Source of the DNA: Xanthomonas melonis
GTDB lineage: Bacteria; Pseudomonadota; Gammaproteobacteria; Xanthomonadales; Xanthomonadaceae
Length of the DNA: 64,000 nucleotides
Assembly (NCBI RefSeq): GCF_020783655.1
Contig: NZ_JAJGQH010000002.1
Coordinates: forward strand, 309,232 to 373,231
Reading direction: 5' to 3'
The number at the start of each line of letters is the position of its first letter. Within the stretch, counting starts at the first letter, position 1. The position numbers and the translations under genes were made by a program. The notes under the pieces were generated by a model that did not search any database, was not told where the DNA came from, and was given only the letters and a program-made list of their open reading frames with translations. Of the stretch, positions 26,359 through 37,631 are shown one piece after another.

Positions 26359-28134
26359 ATGTCGTCCGCTATTCCTGTCGTTCCTCACACTGTCAGCTCC
26401 GGGATGAGCCGGCGCCGTTTCGTGCAGGGCCTGGCCCTGGGTGGCATTGCTGCCACCGGCCTGTGGCGCGGCGATGCGCGCGCTGCCGGCGCCATGGCCA
26501 CGCCGATGCTGCGCGGCAGCAGCCACGCGCTGCAGATCGGCCAGATGCCGGTCAATCTCACCGGGCGTACCCGCCCTGCGATCACCGTCAACCAGAGCCT
26601 GCCGGCACCGATCCTGCGCTGGCGCGAGGGCGACACGGTGAGCGTGCGCGTGCGCAACACGCTGACCGACCAACCCACCTCGGTGCATTGGCACGGGCTG
26701 CTGTTGCCGGCCAACATGGATGGCGTGCCGGGTATGAGTTTCGACGGCATCGCGCCGGGCCAGGAGTACCACTACCGCTTCGCGCTGCGCCAATCCGGCA
26801 CCTACTGGTACCACAGCCATTCGATGTTCCAGGAGCAGGCCGGCCTGTATGGCGCCATCGTGATCGACCCGCTGGCGCCACCGCCGTATCGCTACGATCG
26901 CGAACATGTGGTGCTGCTGTCGGACTGGACCGACCTGGACCCGGCCGCACTGTTTCGCCGCTTGAAGCAGATGCCCAGCCACGACAACTACGCACAGCGC
27001 ACGGTGGGCGATTTCCTGCGCGATGCGCGCGAAGACGGGCTGCGCGCCACGCTGGCCGATCGCGGCATGTGGGGGCGCATGCGCATGACCCCCACCGACC
27101 TGTCCGACGTCAACGCCAATACCTATACCTACCTGCTCAATGGCGTGGCGCCGGCGGGCAATTGGACCGGCCTGTTCGTCCCCGGCGAGAAAGTGCTGCT
27201 GCGCTTCATCAATGGATCGTCGATGACTTACTTCGACATCCGCATCCCCGGCCTGCGCATGACCGTGGTGGCCGCCGATGGCCAATACGTGCATCCGGTC
27301 AGCGTGGACGAGCTGCGCATTGCCGCGGCCGAGACCTTCGACGTCCTGGTCGAACCCATCGGCCAGGACGCCTTTACCCTGTTCGCGCAGGACATGGGCC
27401 GCACCGGTTTCGCCTGCGGCACGCTGGCGGTGCGGCATGGCCTGCAGGCACCGATTCCCGCACTGGATCCGCGCGCCATCCTGACCATGCAGGACATGGG
27501 GCATGGCGACGGCATGCACCACGACGGCCATGCCATGCACGGCGCCGCCGATGCACGCGCGATGGCAATGCCGATGCACGCGCATCACGTTGCGCAGGCG
27601 CATGCCAGGACACCGCACCATGCCGCCAGCGAAGCGGGCAACCCGCTGATCGACATGCGCAGCAATGCCACCACACCGCGCCTGGACGACCCGGGCGTAG
27701 GCCTGCGCGACAACGGCCGCCGCGTGCTGCGCTACGGCGACCTGCACAGCCTGTTCGAGGACCCGGATGGACGCGAGCCGGGGCGCGAGATCGAACTGCA
27801 TCTGACCGGGCACATGGAAAAATTCGCCTGGTCCTTCGACGGCGTGGCATTCGCCTCGGCCGATCCGTTGCGCCTGCGCTACGGCGAGCGGCTACGCATC
27901 GTGCTGGTCAACGACACCATGATGCAGCACCCCATCCACCTGCACGGCATGTGGAGCGACCTGGAAGATGCAGACGGCAATTTCCAGGTCCGCAAGCACA
28001 CCATCGACATGCCGCCTGGCACGCGCCGCAGCTATCGCGTGCGCGCCGACGCGGTGGGTCGCTGGGCCTATCACTGCCATCTGCTGTACCACATGGAAGC
28101 GGGCATGATGCGCGAAGTGCGGGTGGAGGCATGA
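26359..28134 (+). CDS. copA: Periplasmic multicopper oxidase CopA
   Basis: Tat-exported copper-resistance oxidase, 591 residues. The twin-arginine signal SRRRFVQGLALGG is at about 17-29. Copper-site motifs are HWHG (T2/T3), HSH in YWYHSHS, HPIHLHGMW and HCHLLYHMEAGM (T1/T3). A Met/His-rich stretch around residues 380-420 (MGHGDGMHHDGHAMHG) is typical of copper-sequestering CopA. ATG 26359 is preceded by GGAGGT 4-9 bases upstream; the track before it is unrelated. It overlaps copB by four bases (ATGA). Confidence 0.96.
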   Translation: MSSAIPVVPHTVSSGMSRRRFVQGLALGGIAATGLWRGDARAAGAMATPMLRGSSHALQIGQMPVNLTGRTRPAITVNQSLPAPILRWREGDTVSVRVRNTLTDQPTSVHWHGLLLPANMDGVPGMSFDGIAPGQEYHYRFALRQSGTYWYHSHSMFQEQAGLYGAIVIDPLAPPPYRYDREHVVLLSDWTDLDPAALFRRLKQMPSHDNYAQRTVGDFLRDAREDGLRATLADRGMWGRMRMTPTDLSDVNANTYTYLLNGVAPAGNWTGLFVPGEKVLLRFINGSSMTYFDIRIPGLRMTVVAADGQYVHPVSVDELRIAAAETFDVLVEPIGQDAFTLFAQDMGRTGFACGTLAVRHGLQAPIPALDPRAILTMQDMGHGDGMHHDGHAMHGAADARAMAMPMHAHHVAQAHARTPHHAASEAGNPLIDMRSNATTPRLDDPGVGLRDNGRRVLRYGDLHSLFEDPDGREPGREIELHLTGHMEKFAWSFDGVAFASADPLRLRYGERLRIVLVNDTMMQHPIHLHGMWSDLEDADGNFQVRKHTIDMPPGTRRSYRVRADAVGRWAYHCHLLYHMEAGMMREVRVEA

Positions 28135-29567
28135 ACATGCGCGCACTACGTTCGCTGGTGGTCGGCACCTGGTTGTTCAGCGCATCGCTGGCCGCGCAAG
28201 AACACGCGCATGCTGCGACGGGTCCGGCCGTTCATGGCGATCATGCAGCAGCGCTGCAGGCCGATGGCATGGCGGACGCACCCGCCTCGCAAGGCATGCA
28301 GGCGATTCCGCCCGAGGCGTCGCCAACCGCTCGACAGGCCATGCCTACGATGACGCATACGCACGCTCAATCCACTGCCGGTTCGCCGGCGGTGCCGGAT
28401 GCGTCGGTCACGGCTGCGGACGAGGCTGCCGCACGCCCGGCGGCGGCGCCAGCAATCGGGGCTGCAGAACCGCAGACCCAGCACGACGGCAGCGCAGCGC
28501 CGATGGATCACTCGCACATGGACCATGCCGGCATGGACCATGCCGTCATGCATCGCGCCGACATGGACCACGGCGCAATGGAGCATCAGGCGATGGGCCA
28601 TGATTCCAACGAACACGCCACGGAGAGTCGAGCTGCAACGGAGCACACTACGACGACACCGGATGTGACGACACGTGGCGCGATGAAGCACGAGATACAT
28701 CCCGCCACGCCGGCTCACCGCGTCACGCCGCAGCACGCGATGACCCACGACACGATGCAGCACGATTCCGCCGTGCATGACGGCATGGAGCATCATGCGA
28801 TGGACCATGGCGCGCACGCCGCACCGATGCACGCATCGCCAACTGGAACGGGGTTGCCGCGCGAGCCGGTTCCAGTGCCCACCAGCGAAGAGATCGCCGC
28901 CGCCTTCGCGCCACTTCAGGCACATGCGATGCACGGAATGGGCATCAATCACTATGTGCTGCTCGATCGCCTGGAAGCGGTCGACACCGATCGCGGCACG
29001 GGCCAGGACTGGGAAGCGCGCGCCTGGATCGGCGGCGATATCGACCGGCTCTGGCTGCGCAGCGAAGGCGAACGCGCGAACGGCCGTACGCAATCGGCCT
29101 GGCTGGAAGCCTTCTACGGTCACGCCATCTCGCCGTGGTGGGATCTGCTCATCGGCGCACGCCAGGATCTGGCGCCGGGCGACCGTCGCAGTTGGGCCGC
29201 CATCGGCCTACAGGGCCTGGCACCGTACAAGTTCGAGACCGAAGCCACCCTGTATCTGGGCAACGGCGGTCGCGCCGCGTTGCGCCTGGAAGGCGAATAC
29301 GAGGTCTTGCTGACCAATCGCCTGATTCTGCAACCGCGCGTGGAAGCCGACATCGCCCTCACCGATGACGAACGCCGCGGAATCGGCACCGGCCTGGAGC
29401 AGGTGGAAGCCGGTGTGCGGCTGCGCTACGAGTTCACCCGCAAAGTCGCACCGTACATCGGCTGGGTGCATACCCGCCGCTTCGGCGATGCTGCTCAACG
29501 CGACGCGGTCGCAGGCGAGCGGCCGCGCGAGAGCCAATTCGTCGCCGGTATCCGCCTCTGGTTCTGA
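28131..29567 (+). CDS. copB: Outer-membrane copper-resistance protein CopB
   Basis: Protein of 478 residues with a signal peptide (residues 1 to about 22, SASLAAQ). A long low-complexity His/Met-rich segment follows (about 25-245) with units such as MDHSHMDHAGMDHA and HDGMEHHAMDHGAHA, which presumably bind copper. The last about 215 residues are the CopB beta-barrel domain, ending in IRLWF with a terminal aromatic residue as in outer-membrane proteins. The ATG at 28131 overlaps the copA stop and has GGAGG just upstream. The His/Met segment is longer than in many CopB proteins and probably varies by repeat slippage. Confidence 0.94.
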   Translation: MNMRALRSLVVGTWLFSASLAAQEHAHAATGPAVHGDHAAALQADGMADAPASQGMQAIPPEASPTARQAMPTMTHTHAQSTAGSPAVPDASVTAADEAAARPAAAPAIGAAEPQTQHDGSAAPMDHSHMDHAGMDHAVMHRADMDHGAMEHQAMGHDSNEHATESRAATEHTTTTPDVTTRGAMKHEIHPATPAHRVTPQHAMTHDTMQHDSAVHDGMEHHAMDHGAHAAPMHASPTGTGLPREPVPVPTSEEIAAAFAPLQAHAMHGMGINHYVLLDRLEAVDTDRGTGQDWEARAWIGGDIDRLWLRSEGERANGRTQSAWLEAFYGHAISPWWDLLIGARQDLAPGDRRSWAAIGLQGLAPYKFETEATLYLGNGGRAALRLEGEYEVLLTNRLILQPRVEADIALTDDERRGIGTGLEQVEAGVRLRYEFTRKVAPYIGWVHTRRFGDAAQRDAVAGERPRESQFVAGIRLWF

Positions 29568-29809
29568 GGCGATGCATGCACGTCGCCGCGCCTGCGATGC
29601 CGGACGCGCCGATGCACTTACGGTGCCGGCAAAGCGCGCGGCGCGATCGATTTGGCGAATCGCCTCATCGTTCGATAGAGAGAACGCATACGCAGCGACA
29701 TGCCTCGGCAAGGCCACGCATGACGCAGACACATCGCCCACCTCCCCCTGGCTAAACTACTCACCCCACGCGCCTGGCCCGCGCGCACGATTCGACCGAG
29801 GAGACCACA

Positions 29810-30334
29810 ATGCCTTTGACCGAGCTGCAACAGGTACCCGGCGTCAGCGCCGCCCCCAGTGACACCCAGGGCTTCGTGTTCAACCACACGATGTTGCGCG
29901 TCAAGGATGCGCAACGTTCGCTGGACTTCTATACCCGCGTGCTGGGCTTCCGCCTGCTCGATGCCCGCCACTTCGCGGATGCGCAATTCAGCCTGTATTT
30001 CCTGGCCTTGTTGCCCGGCACCACCACGATTCCCGAACAGGATGACGAACGGCGGCTGTGGATGGCCGGCATTCCCGGCGTGCTGGAGCTGACCCACAAC
30101 CATGGCACCGAGGCCCAGGAGGGGGCGGTGTATCACGACGGCAACAGCGACCCGCGTGGCTTCGGTCATATCTGCGTGTCGGTGCCGGACATCCACGCCG
30201 CCTGCGCACGCTTCGACAGCCTCGCCGTGCCCTATCAGAAACGCCTGGAAGAGGGCCGCATGAAGCACCTGGCCTTCATCAAGGACCCGGACGGTTACTG
30301 GGTGGAGATCATCTCCAACACGCCGCTGGCATAG
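29810..30334 (+). CDS. gloA: Lactoylglutathione lyase (glyoxalase I)
   Basis: Converts the methylglyoxal-glutathione hemithioacetal to S-lactoylglutathione. It has 174 residues, the long form with an insertion (DDERRLWMAGIPGVLELTHNHG) seen in the human-like, zinc-type GloA. Likely metal ligands are H26 (FNHTMLRV), E93 (VLELTH), H120 (GFGHICV) and E166 (YWVEIIS). Good ribosome-binding site GAGGAGA 6-12 bases before ATG 29810. It stands alone after the copper operon. Confidence 0.93.
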   Translation: MPLTELQQVPGVSAAPSDTQGFVFNHTMLRVKDAQRSLDFYTRVLGFRLLDARHFADAQFSLYFLALLPGTTTIPEQDDERRLWMAGIPGVLELTHNHGTEAQEGAVYHDGNSDPRGFGHICVSVPDIHAACARFDSLAVPYQKRLEEGRMKHLAFIKDPDGYWVEIISNTPLA

Positions 30335-30521
30335 GCCCCTTCCGCCTGGACGAGGCGCGGCGCAGCGCGGCGCCTCGCGCGCATGCCATCCATGCGTACG
30401 TGAAGAGTTCGTGCATCCGCTGCCGCACCCCTGCCTGCATGATGCGCGCTCCAGCCCCACGGATGGACACGTCCCCGGGCTGGGGTAGACTTTTTCCGCC
30501 CTTCGCAACGGATGCACCCCA

Positions 30522-31418
30522 ATGCTCGTCAGGAAGATTCCACTGATCCTTGCGCTGGCGACGATCGCCGCATGCAAGCCGCCCCCCCCGGACGCCGCGG
30601 CCCCGAAGGCAAGCACTCCCAGCACCGTCCCCCACCCTTCAGACAAGGAAGCCACTTCCATGCAGGATGCGACCCAGGGAACGACCCAGCACTTGCAGCC
30701 GCCGCGCCCGGACAGCGTGCTGTACTTCATCAGCAACGTCGATGGCGACGGCGCCCTGTCGTACGAGGTCGCCAACGGCAGCTGGATCAACTACTGGTAC
30801 GGTTTCGAATTCGCCCTCGGCGGCACGCGCTACTACACCGGTTTTGCGTGGGAAACCCCCGAGCGTTACGGGGCCGAGCGCGAGAATCACTATCCCGCAC
30901 CGGACGCCAAGGTGACCCTGGCCCACGCCACCTTCGTCACCAGCGAACCCGGCAGCAAGTCGCCATGGAAGCTGCTGGGTGCCGAGCCGTATATCGGCGA
31001 GTTCGGCGGCATGGAGCAGGCCAATACCATCGACACCACACGCAAGCCCCAGACCCACGTCACCGACGATGGTCGCCTGGTGCTCGCGCTACCGACCTGG
31101 AGCCTGCAGTCCGGCATACGCATCCTGTCCTACGACCTGCTGGCGTTCAATCCGAAGGAGACCGCCGAGGTCGACGACACGCATTGGACCTATGTGGGCA
31201 ATCTGCCGGCCGGCCAGGACAATAGCGCCAACTGCGGCGAGGATGCGCCCGGCAGGATCGCCTGCGTGAAGAACGGCAGCACACTGGCATTCGTCCAGCA
31301 GTCGGGGCTGCCGGACATCCGCATTACGCTCTCCGGTGATCCCTCGGCAACCGGGCGTGACGCGACGGTCCAATACCGGTACGATGCGGCCCACAAATCG
31401 TATTTGCCGACCCCCTGA
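30522..31418 (+). CDS. Lipoprotein, candidate immunity protein for the downstream effector
   Basis: A 298-residue protein with a lipoprotein signal peptide: LILALATIAAC puts the lipidated cysteine at residue 18. The mature part begins with a Pro/Ala-rich linker, then a predicted beta-rich domain (about 65-298) with two more cysteines, C238 and C248. No enzymatic motif is recognised. It ends 80 bp upstream of a T4SS effector gene on the same strand. In Xanthomonas, X-T4SS effectors are typically paired with a periplasmic or lipoprotein inhibitor encoded next to them. This position, lipidation and lack of other homology make it the likely cognate immunity protein; that is inference. Confidence 0.65.
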   Translation: MLVRKIPLILALATIAACKPPPPDAAAPKASTPSTVPHPSDKEATSMQDATQGTTQHLQPPRPDSVLYFISNVDGDGALSYEVANGSWINYWYGFEFALGGTRYYTGFAWETPERYGAERENHYPAPDAKVTLAHATFVTSEPGSKSPWKLLGAEPYIGEFGGMEQANTIDTTRKPQTHVTDDGRLVLALPTWSLQSGIRILSYDLLAFNPKETAEVDDTHWTYVGNLPAGQDNSANCGEDAPGRIACVKNGSTLAFVQQSGLPDIRITLSGDPSATGRDATVQYRYDAAHKSYLPTP

Positions 31419-31498
31419 CACAGAACCAAAGGAATTGGTTCGGGCGGCGTACCGCTGCAGCCGCCGGGCTGCGGCACTCAATGAAAGGACGATGAGCG

Positions 31499-33397
31499 AT
31501 GCCGACGAATTACTCGCGAGCCGAAGTGCTCGACATTATCGAACGTGAAGCGCAAGAGCGGAACATTCCGCGCGATGACTTCTTTCGTTTCGCCTATGCG
31601 GAAACAGGCGGTAGTTTCGACGAATTGGCAAACCGTGGCCCCAACGGTGCCAAGGGCTTGTTCCAGTTCACGCCACCGACCGCTGCCGAGTACGGGATTG
31701 CAGGGCGCGAGCTGGATGCAGTGGTCAATACCGATGCAGCCGCCCGCCTCTATCTGAACAACCGCAACGCCCTGGTGGACCGGCACGAACGCGATGGCCG
31801 GCCCTACCTGTCGGGCAAACCCGAGCCCGATGGCCTGGACATGTACATGGCGCACCAGCAGGGCGCCGGCGGCTATCGTTCCCTGCAGGCAGCGCTGACC
31901 ACCGGGTCGTTCAGTCTCGACAGCACGCGCGCCAACATCCTCAACAATATCGGCGGGAGAGAGCTGCAGTCCCTGACCGGCGTGGATGCGGCCACGTTCA
32001 GGGGCATGTCCGACAAGGACATGGCGCAAACCTTCATCCGCTACTGGGATACGAAGATGGACCGTATCCACCTGCCGGAAAAAGGGATCGAGCCGCTGTC
32101 CGGACAACGGCCCGCTCCGGCGCCGGCCCAGGCAACGCCCGCGCCGCAGGCACCGCCTGCACAGGCTGCAACCCAAGGCATCGCGCTGAGCGCGGCCTAT
32201 GAACTGACGAACAAGTACGACCACGTGAAGTACGGCCTGGGCGCCAAGGACCCGGACCAGGGACGGGTCGATTGCTCCGGCTGGGTGGTCGAGATGCAGA
32301 ACGCCACCATGGACGAAATCAATCGCGGCGCGGGAAGGTCGGTCTTCAGCAAGGCCGAGAAGTTCAGCCCGGGCTTCGATAGCGCATCCGAATTGCTGCG
32401 CAAGGCCGAGCACCGCTCGGGTGTGCTGATCCAGGGCCAGGACGTCACCGCCGACAAGCTCAAGGAGGGCATGATCATCGGCGAGGACAACGGCGCCAAG
32501 AGTTGGGATGCGGGCCGCTACAAGGGCATCGACCACATCACCATGGTGGTGCGCGACCCCAGGGATGGGGAGCTGAAGATCAGCCAGTCGCGCGGCGGCG
32601 AGGGGGTCGAACTCAGTTCGCTGGAAACCTATCTGCAACGCAAGCACGCCCAGGGCGTCAAGCTCTTCGCCAGCGACCCGCTTGCCGAGGCGCGCGATCT
32701 GCTGCAGACCCGTAGCCAGGACAGGCAGCAGTCGCACGGCACCGCGACGCAGCAACCCACACCCGCATCGGCTGGCGCGGGCAGCCCCGGGGTGCTGCGC
32801 GAGGATGCGCACGGCGCCGAGGTCCAGAAGCTGCAGCACACGCTGCAGCAGCTCGGCTACAAGGACGCCAGCGGCAATGCCTTGCAGGCCGACAGTGCGT
32901 ATGGGCCACGCACGGGCGAAGCGGTCAAGGCGTTTCAGCGGGCGCACGGCCTGCAGGACGACGGCATCGTCGGCCGCGATACCTGGAATGCCCTCAGGCA
33001 GGCCGAGAAAGCGCCGTTGCTGTCGGAGAAGACCAATCCCGACCATCCGCTGTACAACCAGGCGGTCGGCAAGCTGGAGCAGCTGGGCCCGCAGGCATTC
33101 CCCAACCGGCGCGCATTGGAAAACGCGGCTGGCGCACTGGCTTTCGAAGCCAAGGTCGGCGGCATGCAGCGCATCGACATGGTGGTGCAGAGCAAGGACG
33201 GCAGCGGGCTGTTTGCGGTGCAGGGGCAACCCAACGATCCCGCGCATCAACGCATCTATGCCGACAAGGCCGCGGCGACAGAGCGCCCGCTGGAGCACAG
33301 CAGCAATGCGGTGCGGCAGGAAACCCAGGCCCAGCAGCCGCAACCGCCTCAGGACCAGCAGGACCAGCAACGCAACCCGTCACGCGCGGCGATCTGA
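31499..33397 (+). CDS. X-T4SS antibacterial effector: lysozyme-like, NlpC/P60-like, peptidoglycan-binding and XVIPCD domains
   Basis: A 632-residue modular protein without signal peptide. Residues 1 to about 195 resemble a lytic transglycosylase (E35 in YAETGGSF, then GAKGLFQFTPPTAAEYG). A Pro/Ala linker follows (204-226). Residues 227-395 look like an NlpC/P60 cysteine peptidase with C259 in VDCSGWV and H346 in IDHITMVV. Residues 431-500 are a PG_binding_1 unit (GAEVQKLQHTLQQLGY, FQRAHGLQDDGIVG). From about 512 to the end it has the Xanthomonas VirD4-interacting domain: NPDHPLYNQA, GMQRIDMVV, GLFAVQGQPNDPAHQRI, then a Gln-rich tail. It is therefore a predicted substrate of the bacteria-killing type IV secretion system, cutting rival peptidoglycan at both glycan and peptide bonds. 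Confidence 0.88.
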   Translation: MPTNYSRAEVLDIIEREAQERNIPRDDFFRFAYAETGGSFDELANRGPNGAKGLFQFTPPTAAEYGIAGRELDAVVNTDAAARLYLNNRNALVDRHERDGRPYLSGKPEPDGLDMYMAHQQGAGGYRSLQAALTTGSFSLDSTRANILNNIGGRELQSLTGVDAATFRGMSDKDMAQTFIRYWDTKMDRIHLPEKGIEPLSGQRPAPAPAQATPAPQAPPAQAATQGIALSAAYELTNKYDHVKYGLGAKDPDQGRVDCSGWVVEMQNATMDEINRGAGRSVFSKAEKFSPGFDSASELLRKAEHRSGVLIQGQDVTADKLKEGMIIGEDNGAKSWDAGRYKGIDHITMVVRDPRDGELKISQSRGGEGVELSSLETYLQRKHAQGVKLFASDPLAEARDLLQTRSQDRQQSHGTATQQPTPASAGAGSPGVLREDAHGAEVQKLQHTLQQLGYKDASGNALQADSAYGPRTGEAVKAFQRAHGLQDDGIVGRDTWNALRQAEKAPLLSEKTNPDHPLYNQAVGKLEQLGPQAFPNRRALENAAGALAFEAKVGGMQRIDMVVQSKDGSGLFAVQGQPNDPAHQRIYADKAAATERPLEHSSNAVRQETQAQQPQPPQDQQDQQRNPSRAAI

Positions 33398-33420
33398 ACG
33401 ATCGTTCTGGCGCATGCAAC

Positions 33421-33443
33421 GCCGGGCGCCGCTGGTGCCCGGC
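33421..33443. terminator. Hairpin between convergent genes
   Basis: GCCGGGCGCC and GGTGCCCGGC pair (9 of 10) around a GCT loop in the 46-bp gap between the effector and the convergent gene. No T tract, so its role as a terminator is tentative. Confidence 0.4.
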
Positions 33444-34577
33444 TCAGTCGGATGCCGCCACCGTGGCGGTATCGGGAAACCATTGCGGCAGACGTTCTGC
33501 GAACCTGGCCGCGCACTCGTCGGTATACGCCTGAGCCGCCTGCTTGACCAAGGCGTAGTTGTCGGCTTCCCACTCCTGCAACGAGGCGGTACGCGGCGTC
33601 GGCGTGCACGCCAGATGGACCCGGCTGGCCTTGCGCTTGAGCAGACCGGTGCGTTCCCCGCCGATGGTCACGCTGTAGCGCAATTCATAGGGCGAGCGGT
33701 CGTCGCTCAGGCTTTGATAGATCAGCGCCCAATCGGACATCACCACCTGCAACGGGAACGGATCGACCGGAATCGCGCCGGGATGTCCGGTGAAGTAGCG
33801 CTTCAACTGCCCATTGACAGCATCGCGCTGCAGCCCGTAACCTGGGTTTCCGATGTCCTTGATCTTCTCGCCCTTCAACTGGTCCTTGCTGAAGGCCGAT
33901 GCCACCACGCCACGCGCGAACAGACTGGCTGCAACCTGCAATCCGACATAAGCCCCGGTATGCCCGCGCCGCACCACGCGCAACATTTCGTCGCCATTGG
34001 GCAGGCCGTCCGCACCCAGGTTGAGCTGTGCACCCAACGGCAGTTGCAGTGCCCAATCCGCCGACGGCGCGATCGTGACATCGCCGACGGGTGCAGACGG
34101 TAGCGCCTGCTCTGTCACCGCCAGGGTCCCGGCAGCGGCCGCTGCCGCGTAGGCGGTGGCGGTCGAGAAATCGCCACCGGTGAACGCCGGCAGCACGGCA
34201 GTCGCCTCGTCGCTGCGCGTTGGCGTGCAGAAACTGCCGGCCGCACGCATCTGCGCCTCATGAAATCCGATGCCGTTGATCTGATGCACATCGGCCGACT
34301 GCCCGTACTGCTCGACCAATTTGCCGATCACGGCGTCGGACACTGGCCGCTGCGCGCAGACGTGTGCGGCGGCGATGCGCGACCAGGCAAACTGCAATGC
34401 CGGGTCCCAGCCCATCGCGTCTTCGCCGACGAAGCCGTGATCGTAATGGTAGGCATAGATCGCAGGGTCGATCTCCTGCAGCGTCATCCCGCCCTCGCCG
34501 GCGTAACCGGGAGGAATCCCCTGCGCCATCGCCGCGCCAGCCACCGCAAACAGCACGGCCGCAATACACACCTTCAT
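33444..34577 (-). CDS. Exported protein of unknown function
   Basis: A 377-residue protein with a clear signal peptide (MKVCIAAVLFAVAGAAMAQ). ATG 34577 is preceded by AAGGA; the frame upstream of it is not protein-like. The mature part contains an Ala-rich segment (AYAAAAAAGTLAV, about 142-155) and several cysteines (for example HVCAQ, SFCTP, HLACTP, DECAARF) that could form disulfides in the periplasm. I recognise no family. It is convergent with the T4SS effector and not obviously linked to it. Confidence 0.7.
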   Translation of the reverse strand: MKVCIAAVLFAVAGAAMAQGIPPGYAGEGGMTLQEIDPAIYAYHYDHGFVGEDAMGWDPALQFAWSRIAAAHVCAQRPVSDAVIGKLVEQYGQSADVHQINGIGFHEAQMRAAGSFCTPTRSDEATAVLPAFTGGDFSTATAYAAAAAAGTLAVTEQALPSAPVGDVTIAPSADWALQLPLGAQLNLGADGLPNGDEMLRVVRRGHTGAYVGLQVAASLFARGVVASAFSKDQLKGEKIKDIGNPGYGLQRDAVNGQLKRYFTGHPGAIPVDPFPLQVVMSDWALIYQSLSDDRSPYELRYSVTIGGERTGLLKRKASRVHLACTPTPRTASLQEWEADNYALVKQAAQAYTDECAARFAERLPQWFPDTATVAASD

Positions 34578-34954
34578 GTGGATGTCCTTCCCATGGAATA
34601 AGTGCCGCACTGCGCGCCCCCACGCAGTGCGGCAAGACGTCACCGCACAGGTTGCGCGGTGGTCGTTGGCACAGGATCGACCCGTCCGGAACACTACAGC
34701 GTCGCCCGGCGGATCAAGTCTGCCGGGATAGTGTGGGCCGACGCTGGCGTTTTGGAAGTCGGGGCGGTCCCCACCGAACTGTCGGGAGGGTCCCGTGCGG
34801 GAGAGCTCAGAGCGGCTGACAGAGCGTAGCGAGCAGTCGTCAGGTGGGTGTGGACGGCGCGGAGAAACCCGGAGTGTACGTTTGGTACATGCCGATTCCG
34901 AGCACCGGCCGCGCCCGCCTGGCGGGGAGCGCAGTCGCTTTGTTAGCCGCGCGG
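34578..34954. repeat. Gap holding a dispersed repeat of about 120 bp
   Basis: 34828-34947 matches, with substitutions, the reverse complement of about 47998-48120. The best-conserved block is GCACCGGCCGCGCCCGCCTG (34902-34921), identical in both. GAGCAGTCGTCAG and GGTACATGCCG are also shared. No gene is supported in this gap. Confidence 0.75.
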
Positions 34955-35428
34955 TCAGGCATGCAGGATCCCACTGCTCGCGCACTGCCACTGTCGCGGC
35001 GTGCGTAGTGCGGCCAGGGTCTGGACAAGCTCGCGATAGCCATCGGCCAGTTGTGCGAACAGGCCGGCGTCGCTGCAGCGCGTATCGGCCACTTCGGAGT
35101 AGGCGCCGCGCCCCAGATCGATGAAGTACTCCACGCTGAGACGGCGCCGCTGCGCCACGCCAGGGAACAGGCCCGCGATCAGCAGGCAGCCATCGCCGAC
35201 ATCGCGCAGCAGATCGGCACGCACGCTACCTACCTGTTCCTGCGCGTGCAGCCATGCCAGTGCCTGCGTCCGCGAGAGCAGATGCGCATCACGCTGGAAA
35301 CGGAGCAGAACGAACACCAGATAATGCTCACGCGATTCGTCCAGCGGACGCGCAGTCCGCTGCCCCGCCTCGCGCACCAACGCCTGCCACAACTCGGCCG
35401 GCGTGCCCTGCCTGAAAGACTCGTGCAT
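34955..35428 (-). CDS. Hypothetical protein
   Basis: A 157-residue protein of unknown family. It is helical and rich in Leu and Arg (HYLVFVLLRFQRDAHLLSR, ALAWLHAQEQVG), with no signal peptide or clear membrane segment. ATG 35428 has GGGGGA 4-9 bases upstream; the longer frame is less likely. It stands alone between glmS and the exported unknown, with long gaps on both sides. Coding is supported by the ribosome-binding site and by the usual GC-rich codon pattern. Confidence 0.6.
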   Translation of the reverse strand: MHESFRQGTPAELWQALVREAGQRTARPLDESREHYLVFVLLRFQRDAHLLSRTQALAWLHAQEQVGSVRADLLRDVGDGCLLIAGLFPGVAQRRRLSVEYFIDLGRGAYSEVADTRCSDAGLFAQLADGYRELVQTLAALRTPRQWQCASSGILHA

Positions 35429-35730
35429 ACGTCCCCCTGCGTGGTGTGGACCCTCGCCAGTAGCGTATGCATAACCTGGACCAAACCGCTGGCAACCGCG
35501 CGTTGCGGCTGCCAATCGTGCTGCAGCCCGTCACTGCCACAGCGGCCGACACATGCGAGCGTCGCCGGGCAGGACCGGCGACGCTCCCGATGCGTTCACC
35601 GATCACACGGGGAAGACTGTGACCGCAACAGGATCTGCCGCAACGCCAGGCATGCGGCGGCGCGATACTCAGGCCATCAGCGTCGCGATGCGTGTTGCTG
35701 AGCCATCCTCGCAGGCTCCGCAGCGCGGCC
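35429..35730. other. Intergenic stretch without a supported gene
   Basis: 302 bp between glmS and a hypothetical gene on the same strand. I see no RNA gene or strong terminator. Confidence 0.5.
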
Positions 35731-37560
<1,830 letters not shown>

Positions 37561-37631
37561 AGGGACAGCTCTTCAGGAAAGAAAGCCGGCATTTTAGCGT
37601 GTCCGTTCTTGTCCACCGCATGACCGCGCCC

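Noticed and set aside
26259..29567. 1102-residue frame that looks like a copA-copB fusion
   Set aside because: Its first half is copA read out of frame; only the part from 28131 is real (copB).
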